Shown here: positions 18,354 to 26,989 of the stretch, one piece after another | How the letters are laid out: every line of letters starts with the position of its first letter | Numbering within the stretch: position 1 is the stretch's first letter | Assembly: GCA_024279935.1 (NCBI GenBank) | Contig: JAJRQZ010000149.1 | Coordinates: 1-37,541, forward strand | Direction of reading: 5' to 3' | DNA: 37,541 nucleotides | From: Bacteroidota bacterium | GTDB lineage: Bacteria; Bacteroidota; Bacteroidia; Bacteroidales; F082 | Position numbers and translations under genes: made by a program | The notes under the pieces: generated by a model | The model's input: only the letters and a program-made list of their open reading frames with translations | What the model was told of the DNA's origin: nothing | The model's database searches: none

Positions 18354-19826
18354 ATGTACATGACAAAAGAACAAATTTTAGAGAACACCATAAAGCGCTG
18401 CCGCGAAAAAAAGATAATACTACCTACTTACAAGCAAATGCGCAATCCCGAATTAATCCCTGAGAAAATCAAGGGGAATTTAAAGTCAATAGGATTATGG
18501 GACCTAAACTCACTTAACCTATTCAGGATCAACTGGAAAAACGAGCCCATTAGCAATGGGGGCGGTTTTGGCAATGTGAATTATTTGGAATTACCACAGG
18601 AGCTTACAGGTGTAAAAGCAAGGATAATATTGTTAATAGGAAAATATTTCCCCACCGGGGCTCATAAGGTAGGCGCTACCTTCGGCCCCTTAGTCGAGAA
18701 ACTCATTAGCGGACGTTTCGACCCTACCCGTCAAAAGGCACTTTGGCCCTCAACCGGAAACTATTGCCGTGGAGGCGCTTATGATTCTCATCTCCTTGGT
18801 TGCGAGTCGATTGCAGTTTTACCACAAGGAATGTCGAAGGAACGTTTCGACTGGCTGCACAAGGTGGGCGCAGAGGTTTTTGCAACCCCCGGAACCGAAA
18901 GCAACGTAAAAGAGATTTACGACAAAGTGAAGGAATTAAAAGCCGAGAGAGGCGACAGCATCGTAAACCTCAACCAATTCGAGGAGATAGGCAATCCTTT
19001 ATGGCACTATGCAGTTACCGGCCCGGCAATGGAAGAGGTCTTCAATTCCATTAAGAAAGAAAACAGTAAATTCTCAGGTGTTTTCCTTACGCAGGGTTCT
19101 GCCGGAACCCTGGGCTGTACCGATTATCTAAGGGAAGTTTATCCAAATATGAAAGTGTGCGCGGGTGAGGCCCTGCAGTGCCCTACCCTTTTGGAAAACG
19201 GTTATGGCGAACATCGTATCGAAGGTATTGGCGACAAGCATGTTCCATGGATACATAACATTAAAAACATGGATATGGTCGCAGGCATCGACGACAAACC
19301 GAACATTCGCCTGATGCGCCTGTTCAACGAAAAAGCAGGAAAAGATTTCCTGGAAAAAGAATTAGGTATCGACAAGTTGATTATAGGACAATTGAACTTA
19401 TTGGGCATCTCGGGTATCGCCAACTTAATGGGTTCGATAAAACTGGCAAAATACTACGAAATGACAGAGGACGATATTGTATTCTCAGTTGCTACGGATT
19501 CAATGGAGATGTACCAGTCGCGGCTTGTAGAAGAGAATGATTCTCACGGAAACTTCAGTAATCGCGATGCTGCGGTATGTTTCGATGCCGACCTGCTCGG
19601 GCTAAACATCGACCATATTATAGAGATGAACTATTACGAAAAGAAACGGATGCACAATCTAAAATATTTTACATGGATAGAGCAACAGGGAAAGACCGTA
19701 GAAGAACTAAACGCACAATGGTACGATGACAACTATTGGTCGTCGCGTTATTCAAAAGTTGAAGAATGGGACAGGGAAATAATGGAATTCAACGAGAAAA
19801 CCGGAGTTATAAATGAGTATTTATAA
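18354..19826 (+). CDS. PLP-dependent fold-type II enzyme with TrpB-like GAHKVGA lysine motif, novel subfamily
   Basis: This 490-residue cytosolic enzyme belongs to the tryptophan-synthase-beta/cysteine-synthase fold. The likely PLP Schiff-base lysine is K105 in KYFPTGAHKVGATFGPL, similar to the TrpB context GAHK. The substrate-carboxylate (asparagine) loop is PSTGNYCRGGAY at 132-143, and a glycine-rich phosphate-loop-like stretch TQGSAGTLGCTDYL follows near 245-258. The long C-terminal region has VATDSMEMYQSRL and many aromatic/acidic residues. It is clearly not the usual YgeX/DpaL (about 400 residues, with a different lysine context). Located between ygfK and a second PLP enzyme in a purine-catabolic operon, it is a candidate replacement for diaminopropionate ammonia-lyase or a lyase acting on another amino-acid intermediate; that is inference. 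An alternative in-frame ATG lies at 18360. The gaps of 12 and 28 bases to its neighbours indicate one transcript. Confidence 0.8.
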   Translation: MYMTKEQILENTIKRCREKKIILPTYKQMRNPELIPEKIKGNLKSIGLWDLNSLNLFRINWKNEPISNGGGFGNVNYLELPQELTGVKARIILLIGKYFPTGAHKVGATFGPLVEKLISGRFDPTRQKALWPSTGNYCRGGAYDSHLLGCESIAVLPQGMSKERFDWLHKVGAEVFATPGTESNVKEIYDKVKELKAERGDSIVNLNQFEEIGNPLWHYAVTGPAMEEVFNSIKKENSKFSGVFLTQGSAGTLGCTDYLREVYPNMKVCAGEALQCPTLLENGYGEHRIEGIGDKHVPWIHNIKNMDMVAGIDDKPNIRLMRLFNEKAGKDFLEKELGIDKLIIGQLNLLGISGIANLMGSIKLAKYYEMTEDDIVFSVATDSMEMYQSRLVEENDSHGNFSNRDAAVCFDADLLGLNIDHIIEMNYYEKKRMHNLKYFTWIEQQGKTVEELNAQWYDDNYWSSRYSKVEEWDREIMEFNEKTGVINEYL

Positions 19827-19854
19827 TTAGCTTACTACTAATGCCTTAAAAGTC

Positions 19855-21102
19855 ATGAGCACGAAATTTCACTACCAATGCACCAATTGCGGCAAGGAGC
19901 ACCCCGAAAACGAGGTGAGATACCTATGCCCTTCGTGCGAAGCTCACAACTCTAATCTTTCACCGCCTAAAGGCATCTTAAAAACGGTTTATAACTTTAA
20001 GGAGCTACTTAAAAACAATATGGGCTTCGATGATTTATCGCAATCTCATTTTATTGATTTACTACCAATCGACAGCATAAAAAGCCTCCCGCGACTAAGC
20101 GTTGGCAACACGCCCCTTTATCTAATCGATAAGATCGGCAATTCCGGTCTTGGGTTTAATCTATATTTAAAAGACGACTCTCAAAACCCGACCTATTCTT
20201 TTAAGGACAGGGCATCGGCATTGGTTTCCGCCTATGCCAAAGAAAAAGGGCTAGGCACTATAATCACTGCCTCCACCGGAAATGCCGGTTCATCGCTGGC
20301 CGGGATCTGCGCATCGCAAAACCAAAAGGCCATAATTCTTGTTCCTGCCAATGCCCCAGTCGCAAAGCTCACTCAAATAATAATGTACGGTGCAAATATT
20401 ATCCCGGTAAACGGAACTTATGACGACGCTTTTGACTTAAGCATTAAAGCCACCGAGGAATTTGGCTGGTTTAATCGCAATACTGCTTTCAACCCTCTAA
20501 CTATTGAAGGAAAAAAGACCGTTGCTTTTGAGCTCTTTGAACAAATGCATTATAAACTGCCCGACAGGATTTTTGTGCCGGTTGGCGATGGAGTCATTAT
20601 TTCAGGCGTATATAAAGGATTTGAGGACTTGCTAAAACTCAATATTATAGATAAAATCCCTTGTGTTGTTGCCGTTCAGGCGAAAGAAAGCGATAATCTC
20701 ATCAGAAATATCGAAAACGATGATTTTGAGATTCAAGCCAGCACAACTTTGGCCGATTCTATTTCAGTTGACATCCCCCGTAATTTTTATATGGCACAAG
20801 ATTTCATTTCAAAATACAAGGGCGAATATTTATGTGTCAGCGACGATGAAATACTGATAGCATCCTCAACACTCTCAAAAAACACCGGACTCTTTGCGGA
20901 ACCGGCAGCCGCAACGGCATTTGCAGGATTTTTGAATTATATGGCAAATAAAAAACTTGAAAACAATTCAGACAATATTGTCCTCCTTACAGGGAGTGGG
21001 CTGAAAGATTTAAGGAGCATCAACTCCCTTATAAAAATGCCAAATCCCATTGAGAACAATATGGAAAGTTTTATGAAGTTAATTTCAAAAACCGTATTAT
21101 AA
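19855..21102 (+). CDS. Threonine-synthase-like PLP enzyme with N-terminal zinc ribbon
   Basis: The 415-residue enzyme begins with a rubredoxin-like zinc ribbon: C9-x2-C12 and C25-x2-C28 (YQCTNCGKE...YLCPSC). A fold-type II PLP domain follows. The lysine is K117 in NPTYSFKDRAS, the asparagine loop is STGNAGSS near 140-147, and the late segment VLLTGSGLKDL completes the cofactor pocket. The whole resembles archaeal-type threonine synthase (ThrC), in which zinc-ribbon N-termini occur. Threonine synthase converts O-phosphohomoserine to threonine. Because thrA/thrB are not nearby and the gene is embedded between another PLP enzyme and an xdhD-like gene, a catabolic role such as deamination of 2,3-diaminopropionate or a related beta-substituted alanine is plausible. 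That role is inferred from context. It lies 28 bases after the previous gene and 63 bases before the xdhD-like ATG. Confidence 0.85.
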   Translation: MSTKFHYQCTNCGKEHPENEVRYLCPSCEAHNSNLSPPKGILKTVYNFKELLKNNMGFDDLSQSHFIDLLPIDSIKSLPRLSVGNTPLYLIDKIGNSGLGFNLYLKDDSQNPTYSFKDRASALVSAYAKEKGLGTIITASTGNAGSSLAGICASQNQKAIILVPANAPVAKLTQIIMYGANIIPVNGTYDDAFDLSIKATEEFGWFNRNTAFNPLTIEGKKTVAFELFEQMHYKLPDRIFVPVGDGVIISGVYKGFEDLLKLNIIDKIPCVVAVQAKESDNLIRNIENDDFEIQASTTLADSISVDIPRNFYMAQDFISKYKGEYLCVSDDEILIASSTLSKNTGLFAEPAAATAFAGFLNYMANKKLENNSDNIVLLTGSGLKDLRSINSLIKMPNPIENNMESFMKLISKTVL

Positions 21103-21136
21103 GAACACCCTTAAACGGATTTACATTCATTTATAG

Positions 21137-21144
21137 TATATTTG
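21137..21144 (+). promoter_or_regulatory. Possible internal -7 box upstream of the xdhD-like gene
   Basis: TATATTTG matches TAnnTTTG and ends 21 bases before the ATG at 21166. No good -33 TTG is visible at the usual distance. It overlaps a TTG codon at 21142 that an automated caller could take as a start. It suggests that the second half of the operon may have its own promoter. Confidence 0.35.
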
Positions 21145-21165
21145 GCTTATAGAAATAAACTACAG

Positions 21166-23733
21166 ATGATAACATTTTCACTAAATGGAAAAATAATCGA
21201 ATATAAAGGCGATGAGGACAAAACCCTTCTTGATTTCCTTCGCAACACCTTACATATCACTTCAGTAAAAGACGGATGTTCGGCCCAGGCCGCTTGTGGA
21301 GCATGTACTGTTGAAATAAATGGTAAAGCTAAGCTGTCATGCGTCACTAAAATGGGCAAGTTGAGGGATGCCCGGATATTCACACCAGAGGGATTCCCTC
21401 CCTATGTCTTAAAAACTTTAGCAAACAGCTTCGTCAACGAAGGGGCAGTTCAATGTGGCTTTTGCACACCCGGATTTATTAGTCGGACAAAAGTTCTTTT
21501 ACAGGAGAACCAACGACCAAATATTGATGAAATACGCAAAGCCATAAAACCACATTTATGCCGCTGTACCGGATATAAAAAAATAGAATCAGCCATTCAG
21601 CAGTCAGCAAAAGCAATTGAATACCAGGACAATGTAGAACCCAGAAAGTCTTCAGGGAAAATTGGCGATTCATATCCGAAATATCAAGCTTATGAAACAG
21701 CCATAGGAAAGCGCAAATTTGTAGATGATATATTCTTGGACGGAATGTTGTACGCCGCGCTTAAATTCAGTGATTATCCCAGGGCTAGGATTAAAAGAAT
21801 CGACATCTCAAAAGCAGAAGCAATTCCAGGGGTCATAAGGGTTTTTACAGCAAAGGACATTCCTGGCGAACAATATATCGGCCTGATCTTAAACGACTGG
21901 CCCATAATGCTCGACGAAGGTGAGACCACGAACTACATAGGCGATGTTTTAGCAGGGGTTGTTGCCGAAAGCGAGGAGGTAGCAAGGCAGGCCATTAAGG
22001 CAATAAACATTGATTATGAGGTTCTTAAGCCAATAACTGATGTGTTTGAGGCGATAGATGGCGAACGAATCCATTCAGTCAGGCCCAACAATTTTGAAAC
22101 AACACAGTTCACTATCGGCGATGTTGAAAGTACAATAAAAAAATCGGCAATCATTAGTAAAGGAAAATACCGAACCCAGAGGATAGAACATGGATTTCTG
22201 GAAAAAGAGGCTGCGATCGCGCGCCCAGGCAACAATGGTGGAATAGAGGTATTCAGTCAGAGTCAGGGAATATACGAGGACAGGCGTCAGATAGCGATGA
22301 TCTTAGGAATTCCGGAAGAAAAAGTGCGTATCATCCTTATTCCCAACGGTGGAGGTTTCGGTGGAAAAGAAGACCTTAGCGTCCAGGGACAAGCCGCATT
22401 ATTTTCTTTTTTATTGAACAAACCGGTAAAACTAAGCTTGAGCCGTGAGGAATCGATACGTTTGCATCCGAAAAGGCATCCGGTTTATATGGACATAACT
22501 ATAGCCACCGATAAAAAAGGGAAATTTACTGCCCTGAAACTAAGGGCCGTTGGCGATACCGGAGCATACGCCTCCGTTGGGATGAAAGTCATGGAGCGCG
22601 TAGCCGGACATGCAGCAGGTGGATATTATATCCCTGTAATAGATATAGAGGCAAAAACAGTTTATACAAACAATATCCCAAGCGGCGCCATGAGGGGCTT
22701 TGGGGCAAACCAGGCTGCTTTTGCCCTGGAAAGCTGTATTGACGACATTTGCCGACAGGCAAATTTCGACAGGTGGAAATTCCGCTACGAGAACGCGCTT
22801 GTGGATGGCCTCACTACATCAACAGGACAAAAACTTGAGGCTGTTGGGATTAGAGCATGCCTAAAAGCCGTCAAGGAAGATTTCTACAATGCCAAATACG
22901 CAGGAATTGCCTGTGCCATAAAAAATTCGGGTGTTGGAAACGGTATGGACGACGAGTCCAAAGTTATCATCGAAATAGTTGGCGAAAACAAAATCATCCT
23001 TAAACACGGCTGGACGGAAATGGGGCAAGGAGTGCATAATATGGCATTGCAAACACTATGCGAAGAAACAGGAATAGAAGCTGGAATCATCCGTGTTGAG
23101 GTTGACACAAAAGCACAAATAAAAACCGGCATGACAACATCCTCGCGCGCCACAGCCTTAGTTGGCCTTGCAGTGATAGATGCCGCAAAAAACCTAAAAA
23201 ACGACTTAAAAACATCATCCCTAAGAGATTTATCGGGCAAAGTTTATAAAGGGCGGTTTATTTGCGATTGGACTTCCAAACCGGGGACAGATAAAGAAAA
23301 CCCGATAATCCATTATTCTTATGGATATGCAGCACAAGTTTGTTCAATTAACGATAATGGTGAGATCACGAAAATTATCGCAGCCCATGATGCCGGGAAA
23401 ATCATGAACCCCATGCTTTTTGAAGGCCAGATTGAAGGTGGTGTGCACATGGGCCTGGGGTATGCCTTAAGAGAGGACCTGCCAATGAAAGACGGGTTTT
23501 TGATTCATGACAACATGAGGAAACTGGGAATCCTTCGCGCTCATGAAACACCTGAAATAATAGTAAAAGGCGTTGAGGTGAAAGACCCCATTGGCCCTTA
23601 TGGAGCCAAAGGCATGGGTGAAATAGGGCTTGTACCGACGGCCGCCGCCGTCGCAAATGCGCTTTATGCCTTTGACGGCAACAAACGTTTTGAACTACCA
23701 CTAAAAGAAAAGAACAATGGCACTGATTCTTAA
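21166..23733 (+). CDS. xdhD: XdhD-like molybdenum hydroxylase (2Fe-2S plus molybdopterin domains, no FAD domain)
   Basis: The single polypeptide of 855 residues joins an N-terminal two-cluster 2Fe-2S part to a C-terminal molybdopterin-binding part, as in E. coli XdhD, with no flavin domain between them. Ferredoxin-type cysteines are in CSAQAACGACTVEINGKAKLSC-like spacing; the second cluster is CGFCTPGF and LCRCTGYKK. The Mo part has the family residues: Q in SQSQGIYED, GGGFGGKED with the Glu, GAMRGFGANQ with the Arg, MGQGVHN, and the catalytic Glu in GAKGMGEIGL. It should hydroxylate or reduce a purine ring; electrons likely pass to a separate partner, for which YgfK is a candidate. I chose the ATG at 21166 over an in-frame TTG at 21142 because the protein then starts MITFSLNGK like relatives, and the TTG lies inside a promoter-like box. 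Its 3' end overlaps ssnA by 17 bases. Confidence 0.92.
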   Translation: MITFSLNGKIIEYKGDEDKTLLDFLRNTLHITSVKDGCSAQAACGACTVEINGKAKLSCVTKMGKLRDARIFTPEGFPPYVLKTLANSFVNEGAVQCGFCTPGFISRTKVLLQENQRPNIDEIRKAIKPHLCRCTGYKKIESAIQQSAKAIEYQDNVEPRKSSGKIGDSYPKYQAYETAIGKRKFVDDIFLDGMLYAALKFSDYPRARIKRIDISKAEAIPGVIRVFTAKDIPGEQYIGLILNDWPIMLDEGETTNYIGDVLAGVVAESEEVARQAIKAINIDYEVLKPITDVFEAIDGERIHSVRPNNFETTQFTIGDVESTIKKSAIISKGKYRTQRIEHGFLEKEAAIARPGNNGGIEVFSQSQGIYEDRRQIAMILGIPEEKVRIILIPNGGGFGGKEDLSVQGQAALFSFLLNKPVKLSLSREESIRLHPKRHPVYMDITIATDKKGKFTALKLRAVGDTGAYASVGMKVMERVAGHAAGGYYIPVIDIEAKTVYTNNIPSGAMRGFGANQAAFALESCIDDICRQANFDRWKFRYENALVDGLTTSTGQKLEAVGIRACLKAVKEDFYNAKYAGIACAIKNSGVGNGMDDESKVIIEIVGENKIILKHGWTEMGQGVHNMALQTLCEETGIEAGIIRVEVDTKAQIKTGMTTSSRATALVGLAVIDAAKNLKNDLKTSSLRDLSGKVYKGRFICDWTSKPGTDKENPIIHYSYGYAAQVCSINDNGEITKIIAAHDAGKIMNPMLFEGQIEGGVHMGLGYALREDLPMKDGFLIHDNMRKLGILRAHETPEIIVKGVEVKDPIGPYGAKGMGEIGLVPTAAAVANALYAFDGNKRFELPLKEKNNGTDS

Positions 23734-24988
23734 AAACGCAATATTCATCGACTGGAAAACCCTTGTGTTCAGAGAAACTAATATCAGGATTGAAGAGGGA
23801 ATAAACGGTTCTATACAATTATTGGATGATTTAAGCAAGGCAGAAATATCCAAAAAGGATGAAATACTCGATTGCAATGGTAAATTTGTCAGCAAGTCGT
23901 TTGCAGTAGGGCATCATCATGCTTATTCAGCTTTGGCAAAAGGAATGCCGCCACCCAAAAAAAATCCGGCGAATTTTGTGGAGATACTAAAATATATTTG
24001 GTGGAAGCTCGATAAGAATCTCGATAAAAACACTATTGAAGCAAGTGCGCTTGCCACCGCAACGGCATGTGCCAAGGCAGGTGCCACCTTCATCGTCGAT
24101 CATCATGCATCGCCGAACTTCATTGATGGATCGCTCGACATAATTGCCGATGCATTTGACAAAGTAGGGATAAGCCATCTGCTATGTTATGAGATTTCTG
24201 ACAGGGACGGAAAACAAAAAGCCCTGATGGGACTTGAGGAAACCAACAGATATCTATCGCAACATCAAGGACTTGTAGGTCTTCACGCCTCATTTACGCT
24301 AAGCAGTTCAACTTTGGATATGGCTGCCGAGCTAATGCAGAAGTATGATACCGGAATACATATCCATGTTGCTGAGGACAAATATGACCAGGAAGATTCA
24401 ATCAAGAAATACAATAAAAGAGTTGTTGAAAGGTTAAATGATTCCGGGTTTCTAAGCTCAAGCAAAACAATACTGGCACATTGCCTGCATATTAACGATA
24501 AGGAAAGAAGCTTGATAAAGGAATCTGACGCATTTGTGGTCCAAAACACCGAAAGCAACCTCAACAACGGTGTTGGGTTTTTTAATTCAAATAATCTCGG
24601 CAGCAGGATAATGCTTGGAACCGATGGCATGCACAGCGACATGATAAGAAGCGCCCACTACGCTTACTTTGTTGGCCAAAGCATGGGCAAAATAAGTTTT
24701 TCGGAAATGTATAAGCGCTTCCGTATGGTTCATAATTATCTTGACATCAACAGTTTTCATGGCGACGGGGACAATAATCTTTTGGTTTTGGACTATGATT
24801 CCCCAACAGAGGTAAATAAAGACAACTTCCTGGGCCATTTCATCTTCGGTTTATCCTCCAATCATGTACAGCATGTAATATCGAACGGGCAACTGATCGT
24901 AAAAAACAGAATCCCACAAAAGATCGACGAGTCTGAAGTTTTGGGTTTTTGCAGATATCAGGCGAAACAGCTTTGGGAGAGATTATGA
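23717..24988 (+). CDS. ssnA: SsnA-family amidohydrolase
   Basis: SsnA is a metal-dependent amidohydrolase of the chlorohydrolase/guanine deaminase superfamily. The 423-residue protein has VGHHHAYSALAKGM (metal-ligand histidines near 66-68), HIHVAED at 215-221, AHCLHIN at 254-260 and GTDGMHSDM with the metal-binding Asp at 303. SsnA is encoded beside ygfK and xdhD in E. coli and is linked to urate/purine degradation in gut anaerobes, where a ring-opening or deaminating hydrolysis is the logical role. The exact substrate is not read from sequence. The start overlaps the xdhD-like gene by 17 bases, indicating translational coupling. The next gene begins 44 bases later. Confidence 0.93.
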   Translation: MALILKNAIFIDWKTLVFRETNIRIEEGINGSIQLLDDLSKAEISKKDEILDCNGKFVSKSFAVGHHHAYSALAKGMPPPKKNPANFVEILKYIWWKLDKNLDKNTIEASALATATACAKAGATFIVDHHASPNFIDGSLDIIADAFDKVGISHLLCYEISDRDGKQKALMGLEETNRYLSQHQGLVGLHASFTLSSSTLDMAAELMQKYDTGIHIHVAEDKYDQEDSIKKYNKRVVERLNDSGFLSSSKTILAHCLHINDKERSLIKESDAFVVQNTESNLNNGVGFFNSNNLGSRIMLGTDGMHSDMIRSAHYAYFVGQSMGKISFSEMYKRFRMVHNYLDINSFHGDGDNNLLVLDYDSPTEVNKDNFLGHFIFGLSSNHVQHVISNGQLIVKNRIPQKIDESEVLGFCRYQAKQLWERL

Positions 24989-25007
24989 TGCCAAAGCATC
25001 AAATAAT

Positions 25008-25015
25008 TACTTTTG
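25008..25015 (+). promoter_or_regulatory. Internal -7 box upstream of the membrane-GNAT gene
   Basis: TACTTTTG lies 17 bases before the ATG at 25033 and shares 13 bases (ATTACTTTTGCCG) with the rdgB promoter region. No -33 element is evident at proper spacing. It may allow independent expression of the last two genes of the operon. Confidence 0.4.
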
Positions 25016-25032
25016 CCGAATAATTATTTATT

Positions 25033-25653
25033 ATGGACGCTCAAATACTTCAAAATATAGGATATGTGGCCTCGGGGCTAATAGCATTCTCGATGACCAT
25101 GAACTCGATAGTGAAATTCAGGTGGATAAACCTGCTTGGAGCCAGTTCGTTCGCCATCTACGGTTTTTTAATTTCCGCCTACCCTGTAATGCTCTTGAAC
25201 GGTTTTATCGTTATTGTTGATATTTATTATTTGATTAAAATCTATAATAAATCACAACTATTTGATACACTGCAGATTAAAGCCAACAATCAATATCTCC
25301 TTAAATTTCTGGAATATAACAAGAAGGACATCCAAAAATACTTTCCCGGATTTGAATACAAAGCCGAAAAAAACACCATTAGTTTTTTTGTTTTGAGGAA
25401 TATGGCTGTTACCGGCATCTTCCTTGCTCACAGGGAAGACAATAATATTCTAAAAGTTGGCCTCGACTATGTTATTCCGGAATACAGGGATTTCAAGAAC
25501 GGCAAATATGTTTATCATCATTTAAACAAATATTTCAAGAAAGTTGGTTTTGAAAGAATTATCACTACGGCCGGAACCCCTGTCCACAAAAAATATTTAA
25601 AAAAACTTGGCTTCAAGGAAACCAAAGAAGGATTATTTGAAAAGTCAATATGA
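25033..25653 (+). CDS. Membrane protein with YgjV-like N-terminus and GNAT-like C-terminus
   Basis: The 206-residue protein has about three hydrophobic segments in its first 72 residues: ~7-27 (IGYVASGLIAFSMTMNSI), ~30-50 (WINLLGASSFAIYGFLISAY) and ~52-71 (VMLLNGFIVIVDIYYLIKIY). These resemble the YgjV-type inner-membrane family. The C-terminal ~110 residues look like an acetyltransferase (GNAT) fold: FFVLRNMAVTGIFLAHRE, then LDYVIPEYRDFKNGKYVYHHL, and a final FERIITTAGTPVHKKYLKKLGF, the usual GNAT ending. The fold calls rest on pattern recognition. It sits between ssnA and hyuA and its stop overlaps the hyuA ATG by four bases (ATGA), so the two are translationally coupled. It might modify or help move an intermediate, but no role in purine breakdown is known to me. 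Confidence 0.7.
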   Translation: MDAQILQNIGYVASGLIAFSMTMNSIVKFRWINLLGASSFAIYGFLISAYPVMLLNGFIVIVDIYYLIKIYNKSQLFDTLQIKANNQYLLKFLEYNKKDIQKYFPGFEYKAEKNTISFFVLRNMAVTGIFLAHREDNNILKVGLDYVIPEYRDFKNGKYVYHHLNKYFKKVGFERIITTAGTPVHKKYLKKLGFKETKEGLFEKSI

Positions 25654-26978
25654 GCAAAATGAAGTTGTTAATCAAGAATGGGCATATAATAAATGAAGAT
25701 GAAAGTTTTCAGGCAGATATTTTATGCGAGGGAGGAAAAATAACCCAAATATCTGAACACATTGACCAACAATTACTTGACTGCGACTTTATTGATGCAA
25801 GCGGAAAATATTTATTGCCGGGCGGTATCGACCCACATGTGCATTTTCATTTACCAACCAAGGCAGGTTTCTCATCCGATGATTTCCTGAGCGGAAGCAA
25901 GGCCGCTTTGTTTGGTGGCACAACAAGCATTATTGATTTCGTTACGCCAAAAAAAGGCCAAAAACTTCCCGACGCATTAAAAGAACGCCTAATTGAGGCA
26001 AAAGACTGTAGATGTAATTATTCTTTTCACATAAGTCCCATCGAATGGAGAGATTCCTTAAAAGAAGAAATAAGATATTGCATCAATAAAGGTTACAATA
26101 CTTTTAAAGTATATATGGCCTATAAGGACAGCATCGGGCTTGATGATTCAAGTTTGAAAAAAGTAATGAAAGTAGTTGCTGCTGAAGGTGGTACCATAAC
26201 TGTTCATTGCGAAATGGGCGATAAAATAGACGGGCTAAGGAATAAATTCACCGCGGAAAACAAGACAGGTGTTGAATACCATCCGCTTTCGCGACCCAAC
26301 GAGACTGAATCCAGGGCAGTTAAAAAAGCACTTGAGTTTGCAAAGGAAACATCTTGCCCGATTTATATAGTACACGTCTCCACAAAAGAATCGCTTAGGC
26401 ACATTAAGCAGGCGAAAAAACTTGGACAGGAGGTTTATGCCGAAACCTGCCCTCAGTATCTTTTACTGAACGACACGAAATATAAAGGGGATTTTTATGA
26501 TACTGCTAAATATGTAATGAGCCCGCCATTAAGGAAAGAGGATGACAACCTAGCACTATGGGAAGCCCTGGGGGATGGAACAATCGACACTATTGGTACG
26601 GATCATTGTCCTTTTTCACTATCACAAAAAGAATATGGCATCGATGATTTCCGAAAAATCCCGAATGGTGCCGGAGGAGTGGAGCACAGGCATAAACTAC
26701 TTTATACTTATGGTGTGCTTGCAAATAAAATAACTATAAATCAATTTGTTGCGCTAACATCTGCTAATGCGGCAAAAGTTTTCGGCATGTTTCCCGACAA
26801 GGGAATAATAAAAGTTGGCGCCGATGCTGACATCATAATCTGGGACCCCCAACCAAGTTCCACTATTTTAAGCAATAATCATTATTCGACTTGCGATTTG
26901 GATATATATGACGGATTTGCTGTAAAAGGAAATGCCGATTTAAGCATATTGGGGGGTGAATTGAAAAAACGCCCATAA
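25650..26978 (+). CDS. hyuA: Dihydropyrimidinase/D-hydantoinase-family amidohydrolase (HyuA)
   Basis: The enzyme opens cyclic ureide (hydantoin or dihydropyrimidine-type) rings to N-carbamoyl amino acids. The 442-residue protein has all metal ligands: HVHFH at 63-67, the carboxylated lysine in NTFKVYMAYK (K153), VHCEMG (H186), VHVSTKESL (H242) and GTDHCPFS (D318). E. coli HyuA is slightly longer and lies in the equivalent ygeW-ygeX-ygeY-hyuA group. In the inferred pathway it opens a ring derived from the imidazole or pyrimidine part of the purine, giving a ureido product for YgeY and YgeW. It ends 11 bases from the stop of the convergent ygeW gene, and I see no terminator hairpin between them. 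Confidence 0.95.
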   Translation: MSKMKLLIKNGHIINEDESFQADILCEGGKITQISEHIDQQLLDCDFIDASGKYLLPGGIDPHVHFHLPTKAGFSSDDFLSGSKAALFGGTTSIIDFVTPKKGQKLPDALKERLIEAKDCRCNYSFHISPIEWRDSLKEEIRYCINKGYNTFKVYMAYKDSIGLDDSSLKKVMKVVAAEGGTITVHCEMGDKIDGLRNKFTAENKTGVEYHPLSRPNETESRAVKKALEFAKETSCPIYIVHVSTKESLRHIKQAKKLGQEVYAETCPQYLLLNDTKYKGDFYDTAKYVMSPPLRKEDDNLALWEALGDGTIDTIGTDHCPFSLSQKEYGIDDFRKIPNGAGGVEHRHKLLYTYGVLANKITINQFVALTSANAAKVFGMFPDKGIIKVGADADIIIWDPQPSSTILSNNHYSTCDLDIYDGFAVKGNADLSILGGELKKRP

Positions 26979-26989
26979 AACTACTTGCG

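Noticed and set aside
18354-19826. Calling the 490-residue PLP enzyme YgeX/DpaL or OrtB
   Set aside because: Length and the lysine motif (GAHKVGA) differ from both families as I know them.
21142-21165. TTG start eight codons upstream of the xdhD-like ATG
   Set aside because: The TTG is part of a TATATTTG promoter-like box, and the ATG at 21166 gives the normal N-terminus of the family.
24987-25000. Short hairpin GATGC CAAA GCATC after ssnA
   Set aside because: Only five base pairs and no T tract; too weak to call a terminator.
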